Assembly: GCA_026419785.1 (NCBI GenBank)
Contig: JAODTK010000234.1
Coordinates: 62,001-126,000, forward strand
Direction: 5' to 3'
DNA from: Sclerodactyla briareus
Lineage: Eukaryota > Echinodermata > Holothuroidea > Dendrochirotida > Sclerodactylidae
DNA: 64,000 nt
This document shows positions 24,030-34,165 of the stretch, in pieces (the first letter of the stretch is position 1; every line of letters begins with the position of its first letter). Both the position numbers and the translations under genes were made by a program. Below the pieces are notes generated by a model, which was given only the letters and a program-made list of their open reading frames with translations, ran no database searches and had not been told where the DNA came from.

Positions 24030-24690
24030 ATGGCCAAGTATCAAACGGGTATACACACCACTCACTACGATGTGCAAACTGAATGGACAGTACAGCATAG
24101 TGCCTACATAGTTGTATGGACTTCCATCAGTGTAATCATTGACCAATGGTACTCATGGGATGTTCAGAAATTTTGGGTCAATGATCATCTAGATGTCAAT
24201 TTTGAACAAAATGTCAAGCGGCTTCCTGCTCCTTTGGGACAGATCAGACGATCATGGGGGAAAAAGTTGGTCAGTATAAAACGTTGACCATTGTACTATG
24301 GTGGGTTCCCAAGAATTTGAAGTCAAAGGTCATCTAGGGGTCAAGTTTTGGCAATTTGGGTCAAATGGTCAAGCTGCACTCTCTTCTAACAGAATAGATT
24401 GGATGATCATGGTATTGATCTGTAATCATTGAACCATTGGTTTTATGGGGGGGGGGGCTCAGAAATTTGAGTATTTGAGTCAACTTGGGTCATTTTCGGG
24501 GTCAATTTTGGGCCATTTTTGAACGTTCTGTTTTGCCCCCTTTTTCCACAACATGATTGATGATCAGAAAGTGGTCAGTTAGCTTTGACTATAGACTGGG
24601 GTGTTCAGCAATTGGAGTGGAAGATGATCTTTCAGTTCTCGTGACATTTAATGCACAATGGATCCCTTTCACCATAGTTGATACGTGGTA
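24030..24690 (+). repeat. Local repeat of about 170 bp, 3 diverged units
   Basis: Three units share ATCATTGACCAATGGT, ATGGGxxGTTCAGAAATTTG, GGTCAA and GATCAGACGATCATGG. They sit in a CYB5R4 intron just upstream of the 165-bp array. The relation to family B (TTCAGGAATTTGGG) is possible but distant. Confidence 0.5.
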
Positions 24691-24699
24691 GCGCGTTCC

Positions 24700-26400
24700 A
24701 TTTTTGATTCCTTGGACGTGAGTCCCAGGAATCTAGCAGTCACTCGTGCGTGTGTGTGTGTTTTGTGTATTATGTATGTGTGTATGTATGTATGGTAACG
24801 CCTACCCCTTGTAATCAGGTAAGTCCCAGCATGTGCTGGTTGGGATCAAGTTCAAACTTGGTGGGTTGCTTCCCATGATGATGACATGAACCGCTATTTA
24901 TTGTTTATGCGTAGGGTCACTTTGGGCAAAAATGAAACTTGTACCGTTCTGGTATTTTGGGCACTTTTACCTGTAATCAGCAAAGTCCAACCTGCCTGGG
25001 GGGATGCAATTTCAAATTTGGTGGTGTGCTTCCCATGATGAGTACATGAACGCTATTTTATGTTGTATGAGTAGGGGGTCATTTTTTGGGCAAAAAGTGG
25101 AACTTGTAAAATTCGGTATTTTGGGGCAATTTTACCTTGTAATCAGGCAAAGTCCAACATGCCTGCTGGATCAATTCAAACTTGATGGGTGTGGCTCCCC
25201 ATGATGAGTACATGAACGCTATTAATTGGTGTATGAGTAGGGGTCAATTTTGGGCAACAAGTTGAAACTTGTAAAATTCTGTATTTTGGGCACTTTGAAA
25301 ACCTTGTAATCAGGCAAATCCAACATGCCTGTTGGATCAGTTCAAACGTTGTGGTGTGCTTCCCATGGTGAGTACCATAACGCTATTTATTGTTGTATGG
25401 GTAAGGGTCAATTTTGGGCAAAAAGTGGGAACTTTGGAAAATTCTGGGGTATTTTTGGGGGGCCCCAAAAAAACCTTTCCTTGTAATCAGCAGCCAAAGT
25501 CCAACATGCCTGGTGGGATCAAGTTCAAACTTGGTGGGTGTCTTCCCATGAATGAGTGACATGAATGGCTAATTCATGTTGTATGGGTAGGGGAGCAATT
25601 GGGAAAAGAGGGAACTTGTAAAATTCTCCTATTTTGGGCACTTTTACCTTGTAATCAGGCAAAGTCCAACTGCCTTGTGGGATCAAGTTCAAACTTGTGG
25701 GGTGTGCTCCCCATGGGACTACATAATGTATTTATTGTTGTATGGGGTAGGGGTCAATTTTGGGCGAAAAGGTGGGAATCCTTTGTAAATTATGGTATTT
25801 TGGGGGCACTTTTCCCTTGTAATCGGCACAGTCCAACATGCCTGGTGGAATCATGTTCAAAACTGGTGGGTTGCTTTCCCCATGATAGTAACAGAACGGC
25901 TATTTATTGTTGTATGAGGTAGGGGGTCACTTTTGGCAAAAAGTGGAAATTTGTAAATTCTGGTATTTTGGGTTCTTTTACCTTGTAATCAGGCAAAGTC
26001 CAACATGCCTGTGGGATCATGTTCAAACTTGGTGGGTGTGCTTCCTCATGATTAGTTACATGAACGCTATTTATTGTTGTATGAACAGGGGTCAATTTTG
26101 GGCAAAAAGCGAAACATGTAAAATCCCGTAATTTGGGCACTTTTAACCTTTAATCAGCAAATTCCAACATGCCTGGTGGATCAAGTTCAAACTTGTGGAT
26201 GGGTGTGCTTACCATGATGAGTACATGAACGCTTATTTATTGTTGTTTGTACGACAGTTCAAGGGCGGACCATCATAAAACGGCTGGTAAAATTCTGGTA
26301 TTTTTGGAAGATCTACTTTTTTTTACCTTGATAATCAGGCTAGGTTCAACCTGCTGGGCGGTCGAAACATGTCCTAGTACATTATGCTATTGATTCAGTT
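24700..26400 (+). repeat. Tandem array, unit about 165 bp, about 9 copies
   Basis: Units carry CTTGTAATCAGGCAAAGTCC, AACATGCCTGGTGGGATCAA, CCATGATGAGTACATGAACG, CTATTTATTGTTGTATG and GGGTCAATTTTGGGCAAAAA. The word CAACATGCCTG returns near 24988, 25160, 25325, 25502, 25840, 26000 and 26166. The array opens with the family A head (CCATTTTTGATTCCTTGGACG, a GT run), so it is a half-unit relative of family A. Many copies differ by single-base indels in homopolymers. Confidence 0.9.
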
Positions 26401-26933
26401 TAAGCATGAGACTGGTGTAAGCCCAATTAAGAACAAAACCTGTTTGGGAAAAAAAAAAAACATAAACCAGACCGTTGTGTCAAGGAAATCAATAAGCCTT
26501 TTGGATTTCTGGTTTACGTTGTGAACAGTGTGCTGGTGGCTTTGAACAAACAATCAAAATCATACCCCGTGCTCATCTACCATGCATTAACACCGACCCA
26601 CCGTGCATTAACGCAGGGTAATGCACAGTGTTAACTCACGGGCAGCTGACCTGATTCAGCCAATGGAGGGTATGTACAGCACCAACAGGTCTGAATGAAT
26701 AATGCATGATACTTTTCATTCATTTTGGCGTTTCGGTGATAAGAATGATAAGTCTTTCAACAAATATTATGAACTATTAATTGCACGGTGTATTAAAACA
26801 TGATACCTATGTACCAACCTGCGTCAGTTTTTGTCTCAGGAGCTCCATGGATGGCTCAGAAAAGCATATGTGAACTTTAGTTCATTGTCTTTGCTTTTAC
26901 TTTCACATGGATTTTTCCTACACATTTTTTCAG

Positions 26934-27084
26934 GAGATGAGATAGAGATAAGTGACTTTGAAGGAAGCTTTGATGTTTCTAGATGAAGGGGTGCTCAGAT
27001 CTTGTACTCCTGGCTGCGGGACAGGGCTGGACACCGATGATACGGACTGATTTACCAGACCACTGCTGGGAAATTACAAAAGAG
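26934..27084 (+). CDS. CYB5R4: CYB5R4 exon: NADH-binding start, with indels
   Basis: The exon opens in frame as GDEIEISDFEGSFDVSR, equal to the end of the FAD domain. Over the next 100 nt the reading frame shifts several times. Read across the shifts it carries the conserved leucine-alanine run, AAGTG and TPM, the GxGxxxPM NADH-binding signature, then LIYQTTAGKLQK. At least one base is missing after the Arg codon, one is missing in the Gly-Thr codons and two are extra further on. The acceptor (TTTTTTCAG, phase 1) and donor (AG|GTAAAT, phase 2) are intact and match both neighbours, which argues for sequence error rather than a dead gene. Confidence 0.88.
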
Positions 27085-27608
27085 GTAAATGCCATCACTA
27101 ATAGATGATAACAAGTCAGTTACAGTTCTAATATCACGCAGGGAGCAAACTGTGGGACACCACTTCATCTCTCTTCATGGTATGCCTCCTAGTACCGGAA
27201 TTCACTAGCTCTAAAGGACAACTGCAGGCTGGGAAACAACAGAGGATATATCTTGGAGAATGGAAAACTGTATCTATAGGTCCAAACCCCATTTCAATAC
27301 GATGTTCCTATGTGGAGTTATTGGCCTTCAAATTTGGCCCATTATGCAGAGAAATTAGGTAGAATCCCAATGCGCATCGATGTAACCCGGCATGTTTATG
27401 TCATGTATTTCATTGTTTGATTTTGTTGCATAAGTCAAACATTTAGAGAGCTCCGCTGTACTTCTGCACACCAAAGTAACCATTCAACACACAAATACAA
27501 CCCAGCTACAGCAATCCTCTCCCATAGAATGCTTCAAAGTGGAAATAACTGTGTAAATATATCTAGAAAGCAAAAATTGTTTGCAGGGTGTGCAAGTAGG
27601 ACATTATC
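27085..27608 (+). other. CYB5R4 intron
   Basis: Intronic; nothing recognised. Confidence 0.4.
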
Positions 27609-27621
27609 CACCCCCCCCCCC

Positions 27622-27664
<43 letters not shown>
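27609..27664. repeat. Poly-C/poly-G tract of about 55 nt
   Basis: An almost pure run of C on the + strand (one A near its start) lies in a CYB5R4 intron. A second G-rich tract lies 170 bp away (27834-27851). The pair could form G-quadruplex or H-DNA structures. A run this long is also where base counts in the assembly are least reliable. The poly-Gly frame on the - strand is an artefact of it. Confidence 0.9.
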
Positions 27665-28334
27665 TTACAGGACTGTAACTCAGTGACGGAAAGTAGTATG
27701 AACTTCAGGTTTGGACTGACGCATTCAGTTTCTCTCCAGTAATATATTAGCCTCCTCATAATCATCCTGCAGTTGTCCTTTAACTTTTTTCCATTTAGGT
27801 AGGTGGTTTTTTCCAACAGAGGGGTCTGTGATGGGGGGGGGGGGGGAGGGGGGAAATGGTGGTATAGCTGTTGACAAGATACCCTGGTACTGACACCTCA
27901 ATTACTGCATTCAAAAACTTCTTTCCTGTGCTCGTCCAGTCTCGGGCCAACTTCGTCCGTATTTTTGGTGTTAACTTGGTCACAGTTGGCACGGGTAGTG
28001 CTGATGTCATGGCTGTGGAAGACTGTAAGATACCATTCTGATAGACTTCCATGTACGGATTTGTCACATCTTATTTGTCGAGTCTGCTTTTCTCCATCTC
28101 TTTTCTCTGTATCTGTCTCTTCACCTCACTGATAGAATAGGTTGTGTAGCCACAATCTCTGGGAGGCTTTTGTTATGATTCTTTTCTTTTGCTATGATGT
28201 CCTCTGGTTCTGACACAATGTTGCTGTATCTTAAGCTATATTTCTAACTCGAACTGATGGAAAATGAAAGTAGTGAGACTGGCAGCCCCACCCAGTTATT
28301 TCTCTTGTCACACTCAAAGTGAAATCAAATTTTC

Positions 28335-28685
28335 CTTTCCCCAACTAGGTCGAGGAATCTATGTAGTCACACTGTGTGTTTGTGTGTGTATGGGTACGTA
28401 CATGCTTCTTGATGCTGGTCGTGAAAAGATCAACTTGACCCCAACTCGATGGATGAAGCCCATATGGTGTCGGTTTCCCAAATGAATGAACATATCGCTA
28501 TTGTGTTGGGGTTAGGTCAGAGGTCATCATGAGGGTGTCAAGTCTGAATTAGGCGGTTGTAAACATAAGCTCAGAGCGAAAATTTTGCACCCCGTTTAGT
28601 TTTCTTTTGGGAAGTTCAAGACCTATTGTTTTACAATGTGACTGGGGTCATTTTTAGTTGTGGTTGAGCAATTGTGATTGCCTCC
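28335..28685 (+). repeat. Family A repeat, single diverged unit
   Basis: GAGGAATCTATGTAGTCACAC, a GT run, then CTTGACCCCAACTCGATGGATGAAG and TTGGGGTTAGGTCAGAGGTCATC. It lies in a CYB5R4 intron. Confidence 0.7.
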
Positions 28686-29553
28686 ATTCAGCCTGCTGTC
28701 AGTCATCGGTCTGACAGCTTTTGACTTTTCTGGCTCTCAAATGTTCGATGTCGACCAAACTGGCACATGGTCATCGACCCATGAGAATCTTTGACCCATG
28801 GGAATCTTTGACATCTTCTTTGACAAACAATCAGATTAGACTCATTGAAATGATTACCAAATGAGTCTATAATTATTGATTCAAATGACCGAATGGAAAA
28901 ACCATCATTCTCTGGAAAATAGGCCGCCATATTTGTCCTTCCTCCAACCTCAGGAACCACAACTTTCTCTAGAGTTTTATGAGAGCTGATGAGACAGGCA
29001 TGTCAGCTGAAGTCTTGGAATAAGAGGCAATTCCCTTCTGGAACGAAGCAACTTCACAGTCCTTTCTGCAGTTCTCTTAACTGTAAGTATAATCAGGCAT
29101 ACAAACCACATCACTAATAATATTAGGACACGCCACCAGGTCAATCCTCAATTCTCAAGCGTCTTTTTTTGTTTCGGAAAACAAGAGAAATAACTGCCAC
29201 ATCCCGGGATATATCCGACTATGACTGATCAACCCCTCCCACTCACTGATCTAACAGTGGAACCATGCTGCATTTTGCTTTCTGCCTACTCTAACGGAAA
29301 GTGAAAAACCCACAAAAATTGTCCTTAATATTGGAGGTTTTTCTCCAAAACTCCCATTGGACACCATGAACTAAATGCCTGTCTAAAATTCATTATTCTT
29401 CGAACTGACCTCCAGAGATGATAAGGAGCCTCAAGAGCGGTAAAAATGCCCACTTTGTTTGCCTTTTAATGCCCGAAGTGGAGCGGATACTATTTTTGTG
29501 TGTAAATTTTTGCCTTCCATTATTTCTGACTTATCATATCACCTATCTTACAG
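28686..29553 (+). other. CYB5R4 intron
   Basis: No supported gene. The first 120 bp resemble repeat family D (TGTTCGATGTCGACCA). Confidence 0.4.
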
Positions 29554-29640
29554 CTGTGTCAAATTACTGTTTATTAACAAGACCAGAGAGCGAAATTCTT
29601 TGGCGGGTGAACTGGAGCAGTTGGAAAAGCAATATGACTC
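29554..29640 (+). CDS. CYB5R4: CYB5R4 exon: NADH-binding domain, with compensating indels
   Basis: This 87-nt exon opens as CVKLLFINKT and closes as GELEQLEKQYDS, matching KVKLMFFNKT...LEKLAFKDKR of vertebrate CYB5R4. Between these the frame shifts by an extra base after NKT, reads ESEILWR (equivalent to the EDDIIWR stretch) and shifts back with a missing G. Net length is therefore preserved. The acceptor is CTATCTTACAG and the donor TC|GTGAGT. Phase 2 at both ends agrees with the neighbours. Confidence 0.9.
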
Positions 29641-30317
29641 GTGAGTAGCATAGGATAAGTTGATGCTGCTGCGGTGGAATTTCATCGCTCCTAGTAATGA
29701 TACCAATTTTTTTCACATTTCCAATTACCCATATTGAACCATGCACCCCCATCCAAGGGCCATTCAACATTCTAGCAGTAACAAAAAAGTCTTTTCTCTG
29801 TGCTCAAAGTACTATATCCTACCAGCCTAAATCCGTTCTTCAGCTCATCCAAATCATGCCCATTTTGAGATAAAACATCGCGTCCCATCAATTATGGTAC
29901 ACTTGTCATTCCTCTCTCTAAGATCATCACCGCCCAACATACGATCATAGAAAACATGCCTCTGAAAAAACATGGAACAACCTACTTTGGAGAGGTTCCC
30001 ATAGTCATGGAAAACCTGGAAAAGTCATATGGAATTTCATCCAATAAAAATCCAGGCCTGTAAGTTTAGTGAAAATTTGTGAGGCATGGAAATTTCATGA
30101 AGTAATGTTGTTACTTTCTCACAGAGCTGTTCAATGTTGTGCTTTGGCTCTTTTTTAATGTTTAGTTGAAATTCTGTGGGAAGTCATAGAAGTCATAGAA
30201 ATCCTATATTCGTCATGAAAACGTCATGGTAATTGAATGCCCCCAGATCTGCAGGAATCCTTCTCCTCCCTGTCGCATTACAATTCCATCAATCTTTCCT
30301 CTGTATCCAATCAACAG
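29641..30317 (+). other. CYB5R4 intron
   Basis: No gene seen. 29990-30230 has a loose local repetition of GTCATGGAAA/GTCATAGAA words. Confidence 0.4.
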
Positions 30318-30490
30318 GTTCAAGTTGATCAATGTCCTGTCCGATGCAGACAAGTCATGGCCGTGGCTCAGGGGCAGAGTGTCGGAGACCTTGCTAAGGC
30401 GCAGCTAGCTGATGTTCCAACACCGACAAAGACCTCAAAGTGTCTGGTCTGTGTCTGTGGTCCGACAGGCTTCAACTCAGCAACCTTCAA
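30318..30490 (+). CDS. CYB5R4: CYB5R4 exon: CGP motif of the NADH-binding domain, one indel
   Basis: This 173-nt exon starts FKLINVLSDADKSW and reaches GRVSETLL. It then loses one base in an A/G run and continues as AQLADVPTPTKTSK and CLVCVCGPTGFNSATF. CVCGPTGF is the conserved CGPxxF nicotinamide-site motif of the b5-reductase family, and FVLS...W.G..G..S..LL aligns upstream of it. The acceptor is TCCAATCAACAG and the donor AA|GTGCGT. Phase 2 at the donor joins correctly to the last exon. Confidence 0.92.
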
Positions 30491-31922
30491 GTGCGTGATT
30501 CATGTCAGAGGTTTTGTTGGCAGTGTTTCAAAAAGTGTTTTGAATAATAGTGTAATAGCCAATCCCTCCAGCTACTGTCAGCAAATTGGCGAGTACAGGC
30601 CGAGTCTTCAACTGGTTGCTAAGAAACCTACCAGACTCGCACCCCTGGGCTCCTATATGGTATCCATTATAAATAAAAAGCCGATGTTCGAATTCCTGTG
30701 CATTTATCACAATTTATCAGAAGTTCAGAACTATTCCAGAAAACGATTCCTATTTCAGGCACTTGTACAACAACCTCCCTGAATAATACACACATTTAAT
30801 TTCCATCAGGGCTCAGCGATCATCGAAGTACTACCAAATGTTGAGCCAACTTTCTCTGATGCGTGTTTTTGGGGCATCTATCGAATTAATACAGTACAAT
30901 CTTATTCATCATCCCACACAATTGAACAACAAAACCATGTGAGGACAGCATGAAGTATAACTGAACCACGTTTAGAAAAAAGGGGGTTTATTTACCATAC
31001 ATGTTCAATTGGGCAAAGCACTTACAACACAAATCATTGTGAGTATTCAATGGGGATACCTATCTCTTAAGGAAATAGTTTGCAGATTGATTGTTCTATT
31101 TTGGATGGATTTGGCATAGTAGGCCTGCAGTCTGTCATAACAGCTGGTGAGGGGCAATTTATTGTGCGAATGATAATTACCTTTTACCACTATGGTTTGC
31201 AGTTAACCCACTCACCAGCCGCTGGGATCTGGCATCTTCTTTTAGCTAGGCTCTGGCCACTGTCCACCAAAGTTATCATTACGCTAAAGATCAATTAGGA
31301 ACATGAAGAGCTCTAAAGTATCAGAGCGCCAACTCTTTGGTATTTTGGAAGCAGAAAGTGAATATGCATGATCAACTGGATATGTGATCCAGGATTTATA
31401 TAGGTTATTGGATAATTCGCAAATGGACAGCCGTAGTAGAAACGTGGACGTCTCTGCCATCATGCAGCAATAGTGGACCATACCCAGAGAACTGATAAAC
31501 CCAGTCAAAAAATAAAACAACTACAATGCCATCAAAAACAACTATGAAGTGCTGTTTGACAAAACCAGGTAGAGGGCAGCGCAGTATTGAAGCTGGGTCT
31601 CATGAGTGTACGGCCCCAGTCTAAATATACATGGTAGTCGTGTAACTTTCGTTAGCCAAATAAGTAGGGGACCTGGGGTTTATTCCTTTCAAGATATGCT
31701 ACATATTGCTGTTTCATTCAGGTTTGGTTGGTGTATGCCCTCTTAGGCATTTGTTGTTAGTGTGCGAGACCTTATCTCATTGATACATTCCAAGATTTTT
31801 TGAAAATGGGTCAAGCTATGCATGTCATGATTTAAACTATTTGTAACAGCTTCTGTTAGTCCTCGTTATAGCCATGTATCATTCATGCATCATTGTTTGT
31901 TTTTTTTTTCCCTTCCTTGCAG
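30491..31922 (+). other. CYB5R4 last intron
   Basis: No gene or clear repeat seen. A T-rich tract (about 31891-31910) leads into the acceptor of the terminal exon. Confidence 0.4.
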
Positions 31923-31977
31923 AAGTCTGAAGAACCTTGGCTATCTGAGCGAAATGATACACATCTTCACATCTTGA
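31923..31977 (+). CDS. CYB5R4: CYB5R4 terminal coding exon with stop
   Basis: After a polypyrimidine acceptor (TTTTCCCTTCCTTGCAG) the exon completes a Lys codon from the previous exon. It reads SLKNLGYLSEMIHIFTS and stops at TGA 31975-31977. This matches the C-terminus of CYB5R4 (..LLHDLNFSKNEIHSFTA), with the conserved E-I-H-x-F ending. No canonical AATAAA was found close downstream, so the 3' UTR end is not placed. Confidence 0.92.
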
Positions 31978-32150
31978 CCTGACCGGCGATCACTCCCAGC
32001 CTCTGGTGTTCCAGCCCAGCCAGGGTGAACCAACTGCCATTGTTTGTGGTGTCCCACATAAGCAATAGAAATTAGGAAAGGCTAGCCGACTCCAGACAAA
32101 TGTCAAAGTCATTTATTGTTGCTCGTTAACCCGCAGAAGAGGGGAAAAAA

Positions 32151-32480
32151 ATTGGTGGAGTGGTATCAGTGACCACCTTTGCAACCAAAATATTCCGGGT
32201 TCGAATTCCAGCAGGCACTGGACGATTTTCCCTTGGGCTGTACATGCAGTTGCGATGGGCACAGGGTTCCTCCTATTACTGCGGTCCCGTTCACGTTCGT
32301 CATCCGCCGTTCCTGGCTGTGGTGGCAATGGATTTCTGGGCTTTGTTACCGGATATTTGCAATTAAGTCCTCGTCTGTCCGCTGTGAGCAGTAACGTTGG
32401 ACTTGAACTATCCACAGTATTAACCTCCCAGGGTGCCTGAGAGGATGAGGTCGGGTCCATGCTAGCTTTCCACTGAATAT
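32151..32480 (+). mobile_element. tRNA-derived SINE, copy 1
   Basis: The head has an A-box-like TGGTGGAGTGG (32153-32163) and a B box GGTTCGAATTCC (32198-32209) at tRNA-like spacing. About 270 bp of body follows, also found on the - strand at 55500-55793, with shared words such as TTGGGCTGTxCxTGCAGTT and the TTTCTG.G.TTTTGTT stretch. It is not a functional tRNA, because no complementary acceptor stem is seen. It lies 170 bp past the CYB5R4 stop in the same orientation. Confidence 0.8.
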
Positions 32481-33950
32481 CCTTCATCCTTCGTATGGGG
32501 CCACCGTAAAACTCGAGTCTTCCGGTGCACGCGTTTGGAATTCGGCTACAGTCCCCTTAGCCCGTCTAATCACTCTGTGTGCGCTGGTGTGTGTCAAGAG
32601 AGAATGCGAGTTACGTCCGTTGCTCATCCACGTCAATCGGCCAGGGCCTCCTAGATGAGCCCCAATGGGCGTCCTGAGCCCATAGAAATTAAATCAGATC
32701 GGGGTGAGGACAGCTAGTATCAACATGAAATGCAGTGGTCCTAGTTATTTGTAGAGCTATTTATACTGTTGCACCCAAGCAGTATGAAGCACAAGGGAAA
32801 AGTAGGAGGGAACAGAAAACCCCCTGACCTTTGGCCCCCTACTCAGATAATGTGACTGCATCATCCACTACGACCATGAATCGTCTCCAAGGCCAGGCCC
32901 AGGTCCACCCATTCCTCAACTCTTGAGCACTGACACAAATCTGCCAACCATAAGCTAAGTCACTGACCAGACATCTGACCAGTCCGGTCTCCAAAAGAAC
33001 CTTGACATTGGTCATGCCAGTGGTAAGATCGCTGGCAAGATCATGTGTCCAAGGTTAGGGTTCTATTTTTAGCAGACAATTGTTTCCTAGCACCTTCATA
33101 CAGTTAATTCTGCTGGCCTTTTTGTCTCACTGAACTCCATTCCAGGAGAGACACAGTGGTCCCTTTGTCGTGTGTGTGTGCTGTCTTTCTGTTTGTATGA
33201 TGCATGCTATCTCCTAAACCATGAATGCTCTCTAGCTGCAACTTTGTGTAGATGTTCATATTCAGGCAAACCTGTAGTAGTATGGTGCTCCCATAATCGT
33301 TTCGAGTAATTGTTAAAAAATATGGTGTACAATTTTCCTACAAAAATTATAGATTTTGACCATTTCGGCATAAACACAAAATTGCTTGTCTGCAACCAAC
33401 AGAATAGGCCACACATGTGCAAGCCTTGCCCAACAAAGTACTTAGTAGCAGTTGCAGTCCACATGACATAGCCTTAATACTGTCGGACGTTTGTATGCAT
33501 TATTTAAAGTTGGTTGAATCCATCATATGCATTTTGTCTATTGCTAAAATGTTCATTTTCAATTTCCATCATTTATCGTTTTCAATGAACATAAGTATTA
33601 CAAAAAATGAACAAATAAAATATTATAACTTGATAATAATCTTTTTGTTTAAGCCAAATAGAAGTACACTGAATGACGTGAGACCGAAAAAGCACTATCT
33701 AATACAGGTCATTTCACGACATTGTCCTTCTAGAGGTTGATTCTTGTTGTTAGCACAGGTCATTATAGGGCGCTTCTATTATAATTTTATTTTATTCTAA
33801 TTTATAATTGATGTTCTTGGGTGCAATGCGATTGACTTTCCGAAATTACATCGCATTCATATGGGCGACGAACTTTGTCTGTGGTTCGTCTCTGTCAGCT
33901 ACATTGGCTCGTGTCTTTGCATAATATCTTCAAGTTTGGTAAATAACATT
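32481..33950. other. Intergenic stretch
   Basis: No supported gene. 33120-33300 has faint resemblance to repeat family A heads (GTGTGTGTG...TATGATGCATGCTATCTCC). Nothing else was recognised. Confidence 0.35.
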
Positions 33951-33956
33951 CAGGTG

Positions 33957-34165
33957 TATCACGTCTATGGCTCCCATGTACTTAGCAGACCTTATAACAC
34001 TATCCTACTCTGGAAGGACTACTTCCTCTGGTTCCCCGCTCCACCCACCACCCCCCCGCTCACAGAGCAAAGCAAACAAGGACCCTCAAATCTTGCTGAT
34101 TGCAGGTTTTCTCCAGTATGGCTCCCCACATGTGGAACAGGTTGTCCTGGAGGTTAGTGATTCTG
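33957..34165 (+). pseudogene. LINE reverse-transcriptase C-terminal fragment
   Basis: Read on the + strand this encodes MYLADLITLSYSGRTTSSGS, typical of the PxYLxDLIxxYxPxRxLRSS block at the end of CR1/L2-like reverse transcriptases. After frameshifts it gives FSSMAPHMWNRLSW, the FSxAAPxLWNxLP block. The rest of the element is missing. It is a separate insertion from the LINE at 3-4.5 kb, on the opposite strand. Confidence 0.65.

Noticed and set aside
27604-27816. 70-codon frame with a poly-glycine tail on the - strand
   Set aside because: The tail is only the translation of the homopolymer tract. No other coding evidence.
32151-32225. Possible tRNA gene
   Set aside because: A- and B-box-like sequences are present, but no complementary acceptor stem is visible and a conserved SINE body follows, with a second copy at 55.5 kb.
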